This document shows, one piece after another, positions 51,983-60,045 of a DNA stretch of 64,000 bases. A program made the position numbers and the translations under genes. The DNA is taken from positions 1-64,000 of the forward strand of contig NZ_JOCF01000050.1 of NCBI RefSeq assembly GCF_000720635.1. The letters run 5' to 3'. The stretch is from Streptomyces sp. NRRL WC-3742. GTDB lineage: Bacteria > Actinomycetota > Actinomycetes > Streptomycetales > Streptomycetaceae. The number at the start of each line of letters is the position of its first letter. Within the stretch, counting starts at the first letter, position 1. The notes below the pieces were generated by a model. It was given only the letters and a program-made list of their open reading frames with translations. It did not search any database and had not been told where the DNA came from.

Positions 51983-51988
51983 GGAGGC

Positions 51989-52363
51989 ATGGAAGCGAAG
52001 CCTGACACTCGGACCAAGTGGACGTTCCTGACCAGCCACGCCCGTGTGCTGCACCTGCTCGCCCGCGACCCGGGGATGCGGCTGCGCGATGTCGCCGAAG
52101 CCTGTCAGCTGACCGAACGCGCGGTGCAGGCCATCGTCGCCGACTTGGAGACCGGGGGTTATCTGAAGCGGTCTCGTGAAGGACGACGCAACCGCTACGA
52201 GATCGCGTCCGAGGGCATGCTTCGCCATCCTGCCGAGGCGCGCCACACCATCGGCGCCCTGCTCGCCCTACTCACGGAGGAGCCCGACCCCGACAACCTC
52301 GATCCCTCCGCCGAACCGGCCGGCACCGACGAGGGTGGAACACGGAGCGTGAACGAACCATGA
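51989..52363 (+). CDS. Winged-helix regulator coupled to a sigma factor
   Basis: A 124-residue winged-helix protein, paralogue of the one at 16364-16717 (shared WTFLTSHARVL; HTH MRLRDVAEACQLTERAVQAI; wing SREGRRNRYEI). No Shine-Dalgarno lies at proper distance from ATG 51989 (GGAGG is one base away). The promoter placement suggests leaderless translation. Its stop overlaps the sigma-factor start (ATGA), so both are made together. It could be a co-regulator or an anti-sigma-like partner, but no known anti-sigma motif is present. Confidence 0.8.
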   Translation: MEAKPDTRTKWTFLTSHARVLHLLARDPGMRLRDVAEACQLTERAVQAIVADLETGGYLKRSREGRRNRYEIASEGMLRHPAEARHTIGALLALLTEEPDPDNLDPSAEPAGTDEGGTRSVNEP

Positions 52364-53844
52364 CCTCAGGGGCAGACTTCGCACCACCACCCACGGCCTC
52401 GGCGCGGTCGGCCGAACTTCCGGTGATCGACCACCCGCTCGCCGTGAGCACCGACGACGCGCGCGAGCTGTCCAGGGCGCTGCTGCGGCGCCTGCGGCAG
52501 CTGGAGCAGGGCAGCGCGGCGCACTCCTACGTGCGGGGCACGCTGATCGAGCTCAACGTGTCGCTGGTCAGGTTCGCGGCCCGCCGCTTCCGCGGGAGCC
52601 ATGAGTCGATGGACGACATCGTGCAGGCCGGGACCGTAGGTCTGATCAAGGCCATCGACCGGTTCGACCCGGATCGAGGCGTGGAGTTCGCGACGTTCGC
52701 CCTGCCGACCGTCATCGGCGAGATCCGGCGGTTCTTCCGCGACACCACCTGGCCGGTCCACGTCCCCCGGCGCCTGCAGGAAGCGCGACTCACGGTCGCC
52801 AGAGGCTGCGACGAGCTGGAGCAGGAGCTGGGGCGGGCACCCACCGTGGGCGAACTCTCCGAACGCCTCTCGCTGGCGCCGACCGAAGTGGCCGAGGCGA
52901 TTGAGGCGGCGCAGGCGCGGACCACGCTGTCACTGGATGCGCCCTTCTCGGACGGCGCCACCGAGGGGGCACTTGAAGGCCGTCTGGGTTCCTGCGATCC
53001 GGCACTGGCAACTGTGGAGGACGTACAGTCCCTCAAGCCGCTGATCGCCGCGCTCCCGGAGCGCGAGCGCAGGATCCTTGCTCTGCGGTTCACCGAGGGC
53101 CTCACCCAGGCCGAGATCGGGCACCGGCTCGGCATCTCCCAGATGCAGGTCTCCCGCCTACTCGCCCGTTGCCTCGAAGACCTGCGGGCCGGCCTCACCG
53201 GAGAGGACAGCACCGACGACAGCGAACCGCCGCCGATCACTCCAACCGGGTGCCCAGCTCGCCGGCCGCCCGGCGGAGGTAAGCCCGCCGTACCCAGAGC
53301 CGACCCCGTCCGCTCACACCGACCACCCCGGGCCGACGCAGCTGCTGGCCGTCGCGGCCCGGAAGCTACTGGTCGCGCTGCTGACGACGATGCCCATCTC
53401 ACGCTCCTGAGCCCGCGGTCCATCGACCGGGCGGGCGAGCAACGGCTGACCGCGCCGCGCTGCGTGACCGCCGAGGACGTGTGTGCGGCCCGGACTCGGG
53501 GACCGCCCGCCCGAAGGAGCAGGACCTCGGGCACGGCCAGGCCGCCGACCGCCGGCCGCATGTCGAGCATGACCTCGGCGGACTGTGGTCACGCCTCGAG
53601 CCGGCAGGAGGAGCTGCCGGCTCGGAAGCAGCACGCCCACGGCCAGGCTCGCCAGCAGGAGGACCCCTGGCACCAGTGTCATCGGCCACGGCAGGCGTCT
53701 ACCGGGGTCGCGGATCTCCGGCTCCTCGCCCTCCCCGCTGGTCTCCGGCCTGCCGGGACGTTCACGCGGGGTCGGTCCCGCTCCGGCGAAGACCCGCAGT
53801 GCGGCCCGCAGCCCGGCGCTCCGCGGCGCCTACCGCCCAGTTGA
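52360..53844 (+). CDS. SigB-family sigma factor with C-terminal extension
   Basis: The first 285 residues are a complete SigB/F/G-type sigma: region 2 with MDDIVQAGTVGLIKAIDRFDP and IGEIRRFFRDTTWPVHVPRR, region 3, and region 4 with the HTH TQAEIGHRLGISQMQVSRLLAR. The frame then runs about 210 more residues with Pro/Arg-rich, unordered sequence and no recognisable domain. This extension probably results from loss of the original stop. It overlaps the upstream winged-helix gene by 4 bases and ends 7 bases from the convergent CsbD gene. It is a second copy of the sigma type at 9282-10208. Confidence 0.85.
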   Translation: MTSGADFAPPPTASARSAELPVIDHPLAVSTDDARELSRALLRRLRQLEQGSAAHSYVRGTLIELNVSLVRFAARRFRGSHESMDDIVQAGTVGLIKAIDRFDPDRGVEFATFALPTVIGEIRRFFRDTTWPVHVPRRLQEARLTVARGCDELEQELGRAPTVGELSERLSLAPTEVAEAIEAAQARTTLSLDAPFSDGATEGALEGRLGSCDPALATVEDVQSLKPLIAALPERERRILALRFTEGLTQAEIGHRLGISQMQVSRLLARCLEDLRAGLTGEDSTDDSEPPPITPTGCPARRPPGGGKPAVPRADPVRSHRPPRADAAAGRRGPEATGRAADDDAHLTLLSPRSIDRAGEQRLTAPRCVTAEDVCAARTRGPPARRSRTSGTARPPTAGRMSSMTSADCGHASSRQEELPARKQHAHGQARQQEDPWHQCHRPRQASTGVADLRLLALPAGLRPAGTFTRGRSRSGEDPQCGPQPGAPRRLPPS

Positions 53845-53850
53845 GCCGTG

Positions 53851-54024
53851 TCAGTGCTCGGTCGCGTCCTTGACCTTCTCGCCGGCCTGCTTCAGGTCGC
53901 TCTTGACCTGTGTGCCCTTGCCCTTCGCTTCCATGGTCCTGTCGCCCGTGACCTTGCCGGCGGCCTCCTTCACCTTGCCCTTGGCCTTGTCCGCCGCGTT
54001 GCGCAACTTGTCCTCGGTGCCCAT
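53851..54024 (-). CDS. CsbD family stress protein
   Basis: A 57-residue, highly charged helical protein (MGTEDKLRNAADKAKGKVKE, then EAAGKVTGDRTMEAKGKGTQ) that fits the CsbD family, induced in Bacillus by SigB stress. GGAAGG lies before ATG 54024. The molecular function of CsbD is not known. Its position beside a SigB-like sigma gene is consistent with stress control. Confidence 0.9.
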   Translation of the reverse strand: MGTEDKLRNAADKAKGKVKEAAGKVTGDRTMEAKGKGTQVKSDLKQAGEKVKDATEH

Positions 54025-54129
54025 CACAACCACCTTCCGTCCGTCCGTCCGGCGGGGGCCGTTCCCGCCTCGCGGCTGCGCCTGCCCTGTCCGCGCCGTT
54101 CCAACTCCCGATTTGCGCGGGACTGCAGG

Positions 54130-55086
54130 TCAGTGGTGCAGGGCGGGCAGGACCAGCTCGCGGTAGGCATCGAAGAAGACCTCCTGGTCGGGGCCGACCT
54201 GGCCGACGTACACCTCGTCGAAGCCGGCTCGTGCGTAGGCGCGCACCGTCTCCACGTGCTCCTCCACCTCGTCGCCGCAGGTGACGGCGTCCGCGACCAT
54301 GTCGCGGGTGACCAGCTCACTGGCCTGCTCGAAATGCGCCGGGGTCGGCAGGAGCTGGGCGAGCTCACCGGGTAGCAGCTCGGTCGGCCACAGCCTGTGC
54401 ACCACGTCGACGGCCTTGTCCCGGTTGCTGCTCCAGCACACCTTCACTCCTCCCACCACGGGCTTGCCCGCACCTGCGCCGTCGCGGAACGCGCCCACCA
54501 GGTCAGCGTCCGGGCTCATGGTCACGAACCCGTCGCCGATGCGGCCGGCCAGCTCGGCGGCCTTCGCCCCGAAACCCGACACGAGAATCGGCAACGGACC
54601 GTCAGGCACGGTGTAGAGGCGGGCGTTGTCGACGGTGTAGTGCCGGCCGCGGTGGCTGATCTGCCGACCGGTGAACAGCTCCCGCATCACCTCGACCGCC
54701 TCCTGCAGCATCTCGGCGCGAACCTCGAAGGAGGGCCACCGGTCGCCGTGGATGTGCTCGTTCAGGGCTTCCCCGGTGCCGACGCCCAGGGCGAACCGGC
54801 CACCGAGAAGGACGCTGGAGGTGGCGGCGGCCTGCGCGGTGACCGCCGGGTGCAGCCGCACGGTCGGACAGGTCACCAGCGTGGTGACCGGCAGGGCGAC
54901 GGCCTGTGACAGCGCACCGATCATCGACCACACGAACGCGCTGTTGCCCTGCGCGTCGTTCCACGGATGAAAGTGATCGGAGATCGCCAACCTGGTGAAC
55001 CCGGCCTGCTGCGCCCGCCGGGCCTGCTCGATCAGCTCGGCCGGGGTGAACTCCTCACACGACAGGAAGTAGCCGTACTCGGTCAT
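54130..55086 (-). CDS. LLM-class F420-dependent oxidoreductase
   Basis: A 318-residue luciferase-like TIM-barrel flavin/F420 enzyme. Hallmarks are ISDHFHPWNDAQGNSAFVW, VTCPTVRLHPAVTAQAAAT, GVGTGEALNEHIHG and LVSGFGAKAAELAGRIGDGF. The sequence resembles the F420-dependent glucose-6-phosphate dehydrogenase-like (TIGR03557) group. It would move hydride between F420 and an unknown substrate. ATG 55086 follows GGAG at slightly long spacing. It is divergent from the SRPBCC gene. Confidence 0.88.
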   Translation of the reverse strand: MTEYGYFLSCEEFTPAELIEQARRAQQAGFTRLAISDHFHPWNDAQGNSAFVWSMIGALSQAVALPVTTLVTCPTVRLHPAVTAQAAATSSVLLGGRFALGVGTGEALNEHIHGDRWPSFEVRAEMLQEAVEVMRELFTGRQISHRGRHYTVDNARLYTVPDGPLPILVSGFGAKAAELAGRIGDGFVTMSPDADLVGAFRDGAGAGKPVVGGVKVCWSSNRDKAVDVVHRLWPTELLPGELAQLLPTPAHFEQASELVTRDMVADAVTCGDEVEEHVETVRAYARAGFDEVYVGQVGPDQEVFFDAYRELVLPALHH

Positions 55087-55260
55087 CGGATCCCGCTCCT
55101 TTCCAGGCAGGTCGCCCCCCTTCCTCCACAGGGGCGGGTACCCCGGACGGCGCCGGAGCACCACGGTAGGCCGAAGCTCCCCGCAGCCTGGCGTTAGCCC
55201 TCGGTCCGCCGGGGCACACGCACGAGCGGACGCCACAACGCGAGCGATGAAGGAGCAGCT

Positions 55261-55719
55261 ATGAGCATGGTGCAGGAATCCGTCGAGGTGGCGGTGCCAC
55301 TGCACACCGCCTACAACCAGTGGACGCAGTTCGAGGACTTCCCCCGCTTCATGGAAGGCGTCGAGGAGGTCACCCAGCTCGACGAGCGGCACAACCACTG
55401 GAAGTCCAGCGTCGCCGGGGTGACCCGGGAGTTCGACACCGAGATCGTCGATCAGCTGCCCGATGAGAAGATCGCCTGGCGCACCGTCGGCGGTGACGTT
55501 CAGCAGATGGGTGTGGTGACGTTCGAGCGCTTGGATGACCAGCACACCACCGTTCGCCTGGCTATGGACTTCACACCCGAAGGCGCGGCCGAGAAGGCTG
55601 CGGACGTCATGGGAGTGGTGGACCGACGCGTCAAGGGCGACCTGCGACGCTTCAAGTCATTCATCGAGGGCCAGGGCACGGAAAGCGGAGGTTGGCGGGG
55701 ACGGATCACGCCCGCCTGA
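55261..55719 (+). CDS. SRPBCC (polyketide cyclase/dehydrase-like) protein
   Basis: A 152-residue START/SRPBCC-fold protein (VQESVEVAVPLHTAYNQWTQ, FEDFPRFMEGVEEV, WKSSVAGVTREFDTEIVDQ, DFTPEGAAEKAADVMGVVDR). Members bind hydrophobic ligands, and this subgroup is common beside stress genes in actinobacteria. No catalytic residues stand out. GAAGGAG precedes the ATG. Its end overlaps the remnant at 55706-55861. Confidence 0.85.
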   Translation: MSMVQESVEVAVPLHTAYNQWTQFEDFPRFMEGVEEVTQLDERHNHWKSSVAGVTREFDTEIVDQLPDEKIAWRTVGGDVQQMGVVTFERLDDQHTTVRLAMDFTPEGAAEKAADVMGVVDRRVKGDLRRFKSFIEGQGTESGGWRGRITPA

Positions 55720-55861
55720 CCCCGGCACTCGCACCGAAGAGCTTGGGAGCGCTGCCGGGGTAGGAACGGTGTCCTGCCAGGTGCGTCGTGCGCTGATCGG
55801 GGTCGACCAGGAGGAACTCCTCCTCCACGCCGAAGCGCAGTGCTCCGGTGGTACGGGGCAT
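55706..55861 (-). pseudogene. Carboxylate-amine ligase (GCS2) N-terminal remnant
   Basis: Fifty-one codons from ATG 55861 begin PRTTGALRFGVEEEFLLVDP, the conserved start of YbdK-type glutamate-cysteine-ligase-like enzymes, then lose all similarity and run into the convergent SRPBCC gene. The remaining 300 or more residues of the family are absent. Confidence 0.75.
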
Positions 55862-56025
55862 CGCTACCTCCGTGTTCTGACGTTGGCGCTGGTGCGTGGG
55901 TTGCCGAGCGCCGTCAGGGCGCGTGTTTCCGCCCACCTGGAAGGCAAACGGCCGGCCCGGGCACAGCGGGTTCTTCGACATCGTGTCGGGTGAGGCCCGG
56001 TCCCGCCGGCGAGAGGCGGGGAGTG

Positions 56026-56244
56026 TCACCCTTCGGCCTGATTCCGCCGCGCGGTGCGGCGGTGGCTGGTGTCGCAGAACGGGTAGTGGCGGCTGCGGCG
56101 GCAGGTGCAGAGCGCGACGACCGGGCGGTCGCTGCGGATGCTCCGGCCGTCGGGGAGAACGATCTCCACCGGCCCGTCCACGAGAATCGGGCCGCTGCCC
56201 GTCAGCCGCAGGCGAGGTGGCGGGGGTTCAGCGCGGTCGGGCAC
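56026..56244 (-). CDS. CDGSH iron-sulfur domain protein
   Basis: A 72-residue protein with the CDGSH metal motif CTCRRSRHYPFCDTSH (three Cys and one His), which binds a 2Fe-2S cluster as in mitoNEET. The N-terminal half is a short beta fold (GPILVDGPVEIVLPDGRSI). It overlaps the upstream HemK2-like gene by 17 bases, so it is co-expressed. Such proteins act in redox sensing or electron transfer; here it may serve the diiron oxidase operon next door. Confidence 0.88.
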   Translation of the reverse strand: MPDRAEPPPPRLRLTGSGPILVDGPVEIVLPDGRSIRSDRPVVALCTCRRSRHYPFCDTSHRRTARRNQAEG

Positions 56245-56881
56245 CGCGGATCACCACCAGCGTCTCCTCGCGCTCGCCCGGGGCGACCAGTCCGCGCTCC
56301 TCGAACCAGGGCGCCCGGCCCGTCATGACGGGCCCGAACGGCTGGGTGCGGGCGGCAACCACGCTGGTGGCGAGTCCGGCGCGGTGGAGAGCGGTGATGG
56401 TGGCGGCCGGCGCCGCCAGGGAGGACTGGACGATCAGCAGCACTCCGCCCGGTGCGAGCAGCCGGGGTGTCTGGTGGCAGAGCCGGTCCAGCAGAAGGCG
56501 CCCGTCCGGGCCCGCGTCCCAGGCCCGGCCGATCCCGTGCTGTGGTGGGCGGTCCCGGCGGGTGGGCACGTAGGGCGGGTTGGAGACGATGAAGTCGAAA
56601 CGCCTACCGGCCACCGGCGCGGTCAGGTCGCCTTGGCGCAGCCGGACCCGCAGGCGGCGCAGGTGGGCGTTGACCCAGGTGGTTGCCAGGGCGAGGCGGG
56701 ACAGGTCGACGGCGGTGACTGTGGCGCCCAGTTCCGCGCCGGCCAGTGCGACGGCCCCGCTTCCGGTTCCGAGGTCGAGCAGCCGGGCGCCGGTGGTGCC
56801 GGGCTCGCGGCGCAGCGCTTCGATGAGTAGGGCGGTGTCTCCCTGGGCGGGGTACACACCGGGTGGTCTCAGCAGCAACAT
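56228..56881 (-). CDS. HemK2/MTQ2-like protein methyltransferase
   Basis: A 217-residue class I methyltransferase. SAM loop GARLLDLGTGSGAVALAGAE, then the N-methyltransferase catalytic motif DFIVSNPPYVPTRRD, which is the NPPY signature for glutamine or lysine methylation of proteins. It lacks the N-terminal domain of PrmC, as in HemK2/MTQ2. It overlaps the CDGSH gene by 17 bases and lies 27 bases after the DUF6328 gene. The target protein is unknown. Confidence 0.82.
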   Translation of the reverse strand: MLLLRPPGVYPAQGDTALLIEALRREPGTTGARLLDLGTGSGAVALAGAELGATVTAVDLSRLALATTWVNAHLRRLRVRLRQGDLTAPVAGRRFDFIVSNPPYVPTRRDRPPQHGIGRAWDAGPDGRLLLDRLCHQTPRLLAPGGVLLIVQSSLAAPAATITALHRAGLATSVVAARTQPFGPVMTGRAPWFEERGLVAPGEREETLVVIRGARPR

Positions 56882-56908
56882 GCAACGCTTGTGCCCCGTT
56901 TGCTCGGT

Positions 56909-57415
56909 TCAACCGTGCCGCCGGCGGCGCTTCTCGGCACGACGGAGCACCAGCCCGGGCAGCACCAGCCAGCAGAGCGCGAACCAGGTGACGACCGCCG
57001 CGGTGAGCGCCCAGGCTGCCGGTGGGTCGGCGCTGGCCGTGCGCAGCAGGAGCAGCAGCGCGCCCGCGATGGTCAGTGCCAGCAGTACCAGGCCGGTGCT
57101 GATCAGGTGGCCCGCCACCTTGACGAGCTCGGGTTTCATGCCGCGGCCGGCCAGCAGCCGATGGAAGGCCACCGGGGCGACCAGTGTGCCGGTGGCGACG
57201 GCGCCCAGGACCACGGTGGCGAGGTAGAGATCCTTGTCGAAGGAGGCCAGCGCGGCGAAGCGCGGGGTGAAGGCGACGCTGATCAGGAACCCGAACAGGA
57301 TCTGCGCGCCGGTCTGGCAGACTCGCACCTCCTGGAGCATCTCGTTCCACAGCCGATCCGCCCGCTCTTCGGGTGTCTCGTCGCGTGGTCGTGCGGAGTC
57401 CTTGGCCCCGGTCAC
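56909..57415 (-). CDS. DUF6328 family membrane protein
   Basis: A 168-residue membrane protein: a charged N-terminus (DETPEERADRLWNEMLQEVR), four helices (including GAQILFGFLISVAF and VLLALTIAGALLLLL) and a basic tail. This resembles the DUF6328 family of unknown function. GTG 57415 overlaps the flavin reductase stop by 4 bases, so it belongs to the same operon. Confidence 0.72.
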   Translation of the reverse strand: MTGAKDSARPRDETPEERADRLWNEMLQEVRVCQTGAQILFGFLISVAFTPRFAALASFDKDLYLATVVLGAVATGTLVAPVAFHRLLAGRGMKPELVKVAGHLISTGLVLLALTIAGALLLLLRTASADPPAAWALTAAVVTWFALCWLVLPGLVLRRAEKRRRRHG

Positions 57416-57918
57416 CGCCCGCTCCCTTCGCCCGCCGGGTGTCCGGCCTGGATGTCCGCGACGTCCTGGTAGGAGAGGACATCGGTGGGCTCGTGGGCGC
57501 CCGGGCGGCGGCCGGCGCTCTGCGGGTCGAGCAGGAAGCCGACGTGGTCGCCGCCGTCCGTGCGGGCGTGGACGCGCCCGGTGAACCAGGCGGGGGCGTC
57601 GGTGAGGATCGGCACTCCGCCGGGGCCCGGTGTCCATGCGACGGAGGCGAACTTGTCCGTGCGGTCGCCGCTGTGTCCGCCGAACAGCTCGGCCAGCTCG
57701 TGGCGGCGCGGCAGCAGGTGGACGGCCAGCAGGTCGCTGGCGGCCGCCACCCGGTAGGTGCGGTTGGCCTTGGAGAGCCAGACGACGAAGCGCGGCGGCG
57801 TGATCGAGCACTGGCCGGCGAAGCCGACCAGGCATCCGGCCCGCCGGCCCTCCGACGCTGCCGTGACCACGTACACCGGGTAGTCGAGCAGTTCGGTGAA
57901 GGAGTCGAAGGCATTCAT
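57412..57918 (-). CDS. Flavin reductase family protein
   Basis: A 168-residue split-barrel flavin reductase-like protein (YPVYVVTAASEGRRAGCLVG, ITPPRFVVWLSKANRTYR, LFGGHSGDRTDKF, LTDAPAWFTGRV). Family members reduce free FMN/FAD with NAD(P)H to feed an oxygenase. It overlaps both neighbours by 4 bases (GTGA or ATGA junctions), tying it to the diiron oxidase gene upstream. A role supplying electrons to that oxidase is a reasonable inference. Confidence 0.85.
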   Translation of the reverse strand: MNAFDSFTELLDYPVYVVTAASEGRRAGCLVGFAGQCSITPPRFVVWLSKANRTYRVAAASDLLAVHLLPRRHELAELFGGHSGDRTDKFASVAWTPGPGGVPILTDAPAWFTGRVHARTDGGDHVGFLLDPQSAGRRPGAHEPTDVLSYQDVADIQAGHPAGEGSGR

Positions 57919-58967
57919 CGCGGCCCGCCTCCCGGGGCGTCGGCCAGCGGTCTGCGCAGCGAGCTGCGGTCGTCGTGCCAGGCGCGCAGCAGGTGGTCGC
58001 TCAGCCTGGCCTCCACCGCGCCGGTGGCCGCGATGCCGAAGGCGACGTCGGCGGCCAGGCTCGGATCCGCTTCGGTGAGGGGCTCGATGACCGTATGCCG
58101 GACCAGCTGCTCGTGGACGGCGTCGGCCAGGACGTGCTCGCGGTAGAACAGGGTGCCGGTTGGCGAGGCGCCCAGTTTCTCCAGTGCCCGGGCCAGGCGG
58201 GCGGCCCCGGGCGGGGAGGTGATCTCCACGGCGGCGAACTGGCCGACCAGCGCGCCGCGCAGGGCACGGTGCAGTCCGAAGAGCGACATCAGGTTGACCA
58301 CCGCGAGGGCGGGAGCGGGGACGGCGTCGAGGTAGTGCCCGTAGCCGGGGTCGAGGTCGAGGTCCGCCATCATCTCGGCGAAGAGCGTCGCGTGGGCCCG
58401 CTCCGGCCGGCCGCCGCCGTACTCGTCGTACTGGACGGTGACCAGGGCCGCCTTGGCGGGGTGGGGCAGGCGCGGCACCACCCACATCTGGGGATCGGCC
58501 TCCTTGAGGTGGTAGAGCGAGCGGTGCACCAGGTACTCGCGGGCCTGCCAGCGGTGCCCGTGCTCCAGCAGGTGGTGCGAGGGGCCGGTGCCCTCGGCGG
58601 GTTCCGCCGCCAGCAGGCCGGCCAGGGCTTCGCGCAGTGGCGGCGGGCTGCCGGCCTCGTGGCGCACAGCGGCGAGGAAGGCGTGTTCCAGTTCGGCCCT
58701 TACCGCCAGCAGGGCCGGGTGCCACTCCCAGCCGGGATCGGCCTCGGCGAAGCCCTGGTAGTGCAGCTCGTAGCAGGCGTAGAGGGCGAGTTGGAGGTCC
58801 TCCCCCCACGGGCCCGCGGCCTGGGGCGCGGCGATGCGTGTCGCCGGCTCTGGCGGGGTGCGCAGGGCCTCGAAGAGCGCGGCGCAGACCGGTCCTCGGG
58901 GCGCGGGCAGTGGCGGGGGCGCGCCCTGGTCGGCGCGTGTTCGGGCGGCGGAGGCGGCTGAGGTCAC
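57915..58967 (-). CDS. Haem-oxygenase-like diiron oxidase (iron-containing redox enzyme family)
   Basis: A 350-residue, mostly helical protein of the haem-oxygenase-like diiron oxidase (HDO) type. Candidate iron ligands lie in VTVQYDEYGGGRPERAHATL, GQFAAVEITSPP and LFYREHVLADAVHEQL. HDOs include SznF and RohS, which N-oxygenate arginine derivatives and amines, and UndA, which makes alkenes. I chose GTG 58967, which overlaps the dimethylargininase stop by 4 bases; an open frame to 59012 adds nothing family-like. The operon partners suggest chemistry on a guanidino or amino compound. Confidence 0.8.
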   Translation of the reverse strand: MTSAASAARTRADQGAPPPLPAPRGPVCAALFEALRTPPEPATRIAAPQAAGPWGEDLQLALYACYELHYQGFAEADPGWEWHPALLAVRAELEHAFLAAVRHEAGSPPPLREALAGLLAAEPAEGTGPSHHLLEHGHRWQAREYLVHRSLYHLKEADPQMWVVPRLPHPAKAALVTVQYDEYGGGRPERAHATLFAEMMADLDLDPGYGHYLDAVPAPALAVVNLMSLFGLHRALRGALVGQFAAVEITSPPGAARLARALEKLGASPTGTLFYREHVLADAVHEQLVRHTVIEPLTEADPSLAADVAFGIAATGAVEARLSDHLLRAWHDDRSSLRRPLADAPGGGPR

Positions 58968-59806
58968 TGTCGCTCGCCTCCGCCCGCCGGGTGCAGTTCC
59001 AGCGCGCAGCACTTCGGGCCGCCGCCCGCCTTGAGCAGCTCGGGCAGGTCGAGCGGCAGGGGCTTGAACCCCTCGGCGTGCAACCGGGCCGTGAGCGCCC
59101 GGGCAGCCTCGGGAAGGATGACGTGCAGGCCGTCGCTGACGGCGTTCAGGCCCAGCGCGACGGCGTCCGCGTCGGTGGCGAGGATCGCCCGCGGAAAGAG
59201 CAAGTGGAGAACGTGGTTGCTCTGCGCCGAGAACGCGGGCGGGTAGTACATGATCTGGTCCTCGCTCAGTACGGCCAGCGCGGTGTCCAAGTGGTAGAAT
59301 CGCGGGTCGGTCAAGGCCAGGCTCACCACCGGCCGGCCCAGTACCTGCTCGGCCTCGCGGTGGGCGGCCGCACTGGTCCGGGGCCCGGAGCCGGCCAGGA
59401 TCCGGGCGCCGACCGGCAGGAAGTCGCCCTGGCCCTCACTCGGCAGGCCGGCACGTGTCGGCCGGTAGCCCGCGCGGCTGAACCATGCCTGATGGAAGCC
59501 GGACTCCGGAGCCCGCTGCGGATGCCTGAACCGCGCGATCAGCGCCCGCCCGCCCACCACCGCGGCCCCGTTCGCGGTGAACACCATGTCGGGCAGCCGC
59601 GGTCGCGGCGCAAGCGTCTCCACCCGGTGGCCCAGTTCGCGCAGGGTGGCGCAGAGCGCACCCCACTGGCGGAGCGCCGCGACAGCGTCGACCGGCCGGG
59701 ACGGGTCCATCCAGGGGTTGATGGAGTACTCCACCGCGAAGTAGGTCGGCGGGCAGAGCAGGTAACGGCGACGGACAGCGGTACGGGTCGGCGTGGTCGT
59801 GGTCAT
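58964..59806 (-). CDS. Dimethylargininase/arginine-deiminase-like amidinotransferase-fold hydrolase
   Basis: A 280-residue guanidine-modifying (GME) superfamily enzyme of the DDAH type, which releases dimethylamine or ammonia from arginine side chains. Key features: LPDMVFTANGA (Asp/Asn substrate site), RFYHLDTALAVL (catalytic His172, Asp174) and GGGPKCCALEL (nucleophile Cys at 266 or 267). It is the first gene of a run of four overlapping genes: HDO, flavin reductase, DUF6328. Whether it makes citrulline or works on another guanidine cannot be decided from sequence. Confidence 0.85.
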   Translation of the reverse strand: MTTTTPTRTAVRRRYLLCPPTYFAVEYSINPWMDPSRPVDAVAALRQWGALCATLRELGHRVETLAPRPRLPDMVFTANGAAVVGGRALIARFRHPQRAPESGFHQAWFSRAGYRPTRAGLPSEGQGDFLPVGARILAGSGPRTSAAAHREAEQVLGRPVVSLALTDPRFYHLDTALAVLSEDQIMYYPPAFSAQSNHVLHLLFPRAILATDADAVALGLNAVSDGLHVILPEAARALTARLHAEGFKPLPLDLPELLKAGGGPKCCALELHPAGGGERQ

Positions 59807-60045
59807 CGGCTGCTCCAGACGATCGGATCCCCCAACGGCGGCTGCCCGCCCAGCGGCACGGGAAACGAATAGCCCGTAGGCGCCTACGTTTCGGGGCCGG
59901 CGCCGCAGCGCTTCGGACAGATCCACGCCCCCGAGGTCCGCTGCGCCCCCGAGGTCCGCTGCGCACCCGGCAGCCACCGACCTCGGCAGACCGGCGCCCG
60001 CCGGCCCGAGGCATGACCTGCGCCCGGCGCGGGAAGGCGCGGACC

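Noticed and set aside
53314..53682. Minus-strand frame with a membrane-like start (LVPGVLLLASLAVGVLLPSR)
   Set aside because: It may be a decayed phosphatase or kinase gene, but no catalytic domain is readable and it overlaps the sigma frame; kept only as a note in a finding.
59807..60045. Possible gene or leader between the dimethylargininase and CYTH-CHAD genes
   Set aside because: Only short frames without a ribosome site; treated as a divergent promoter region.
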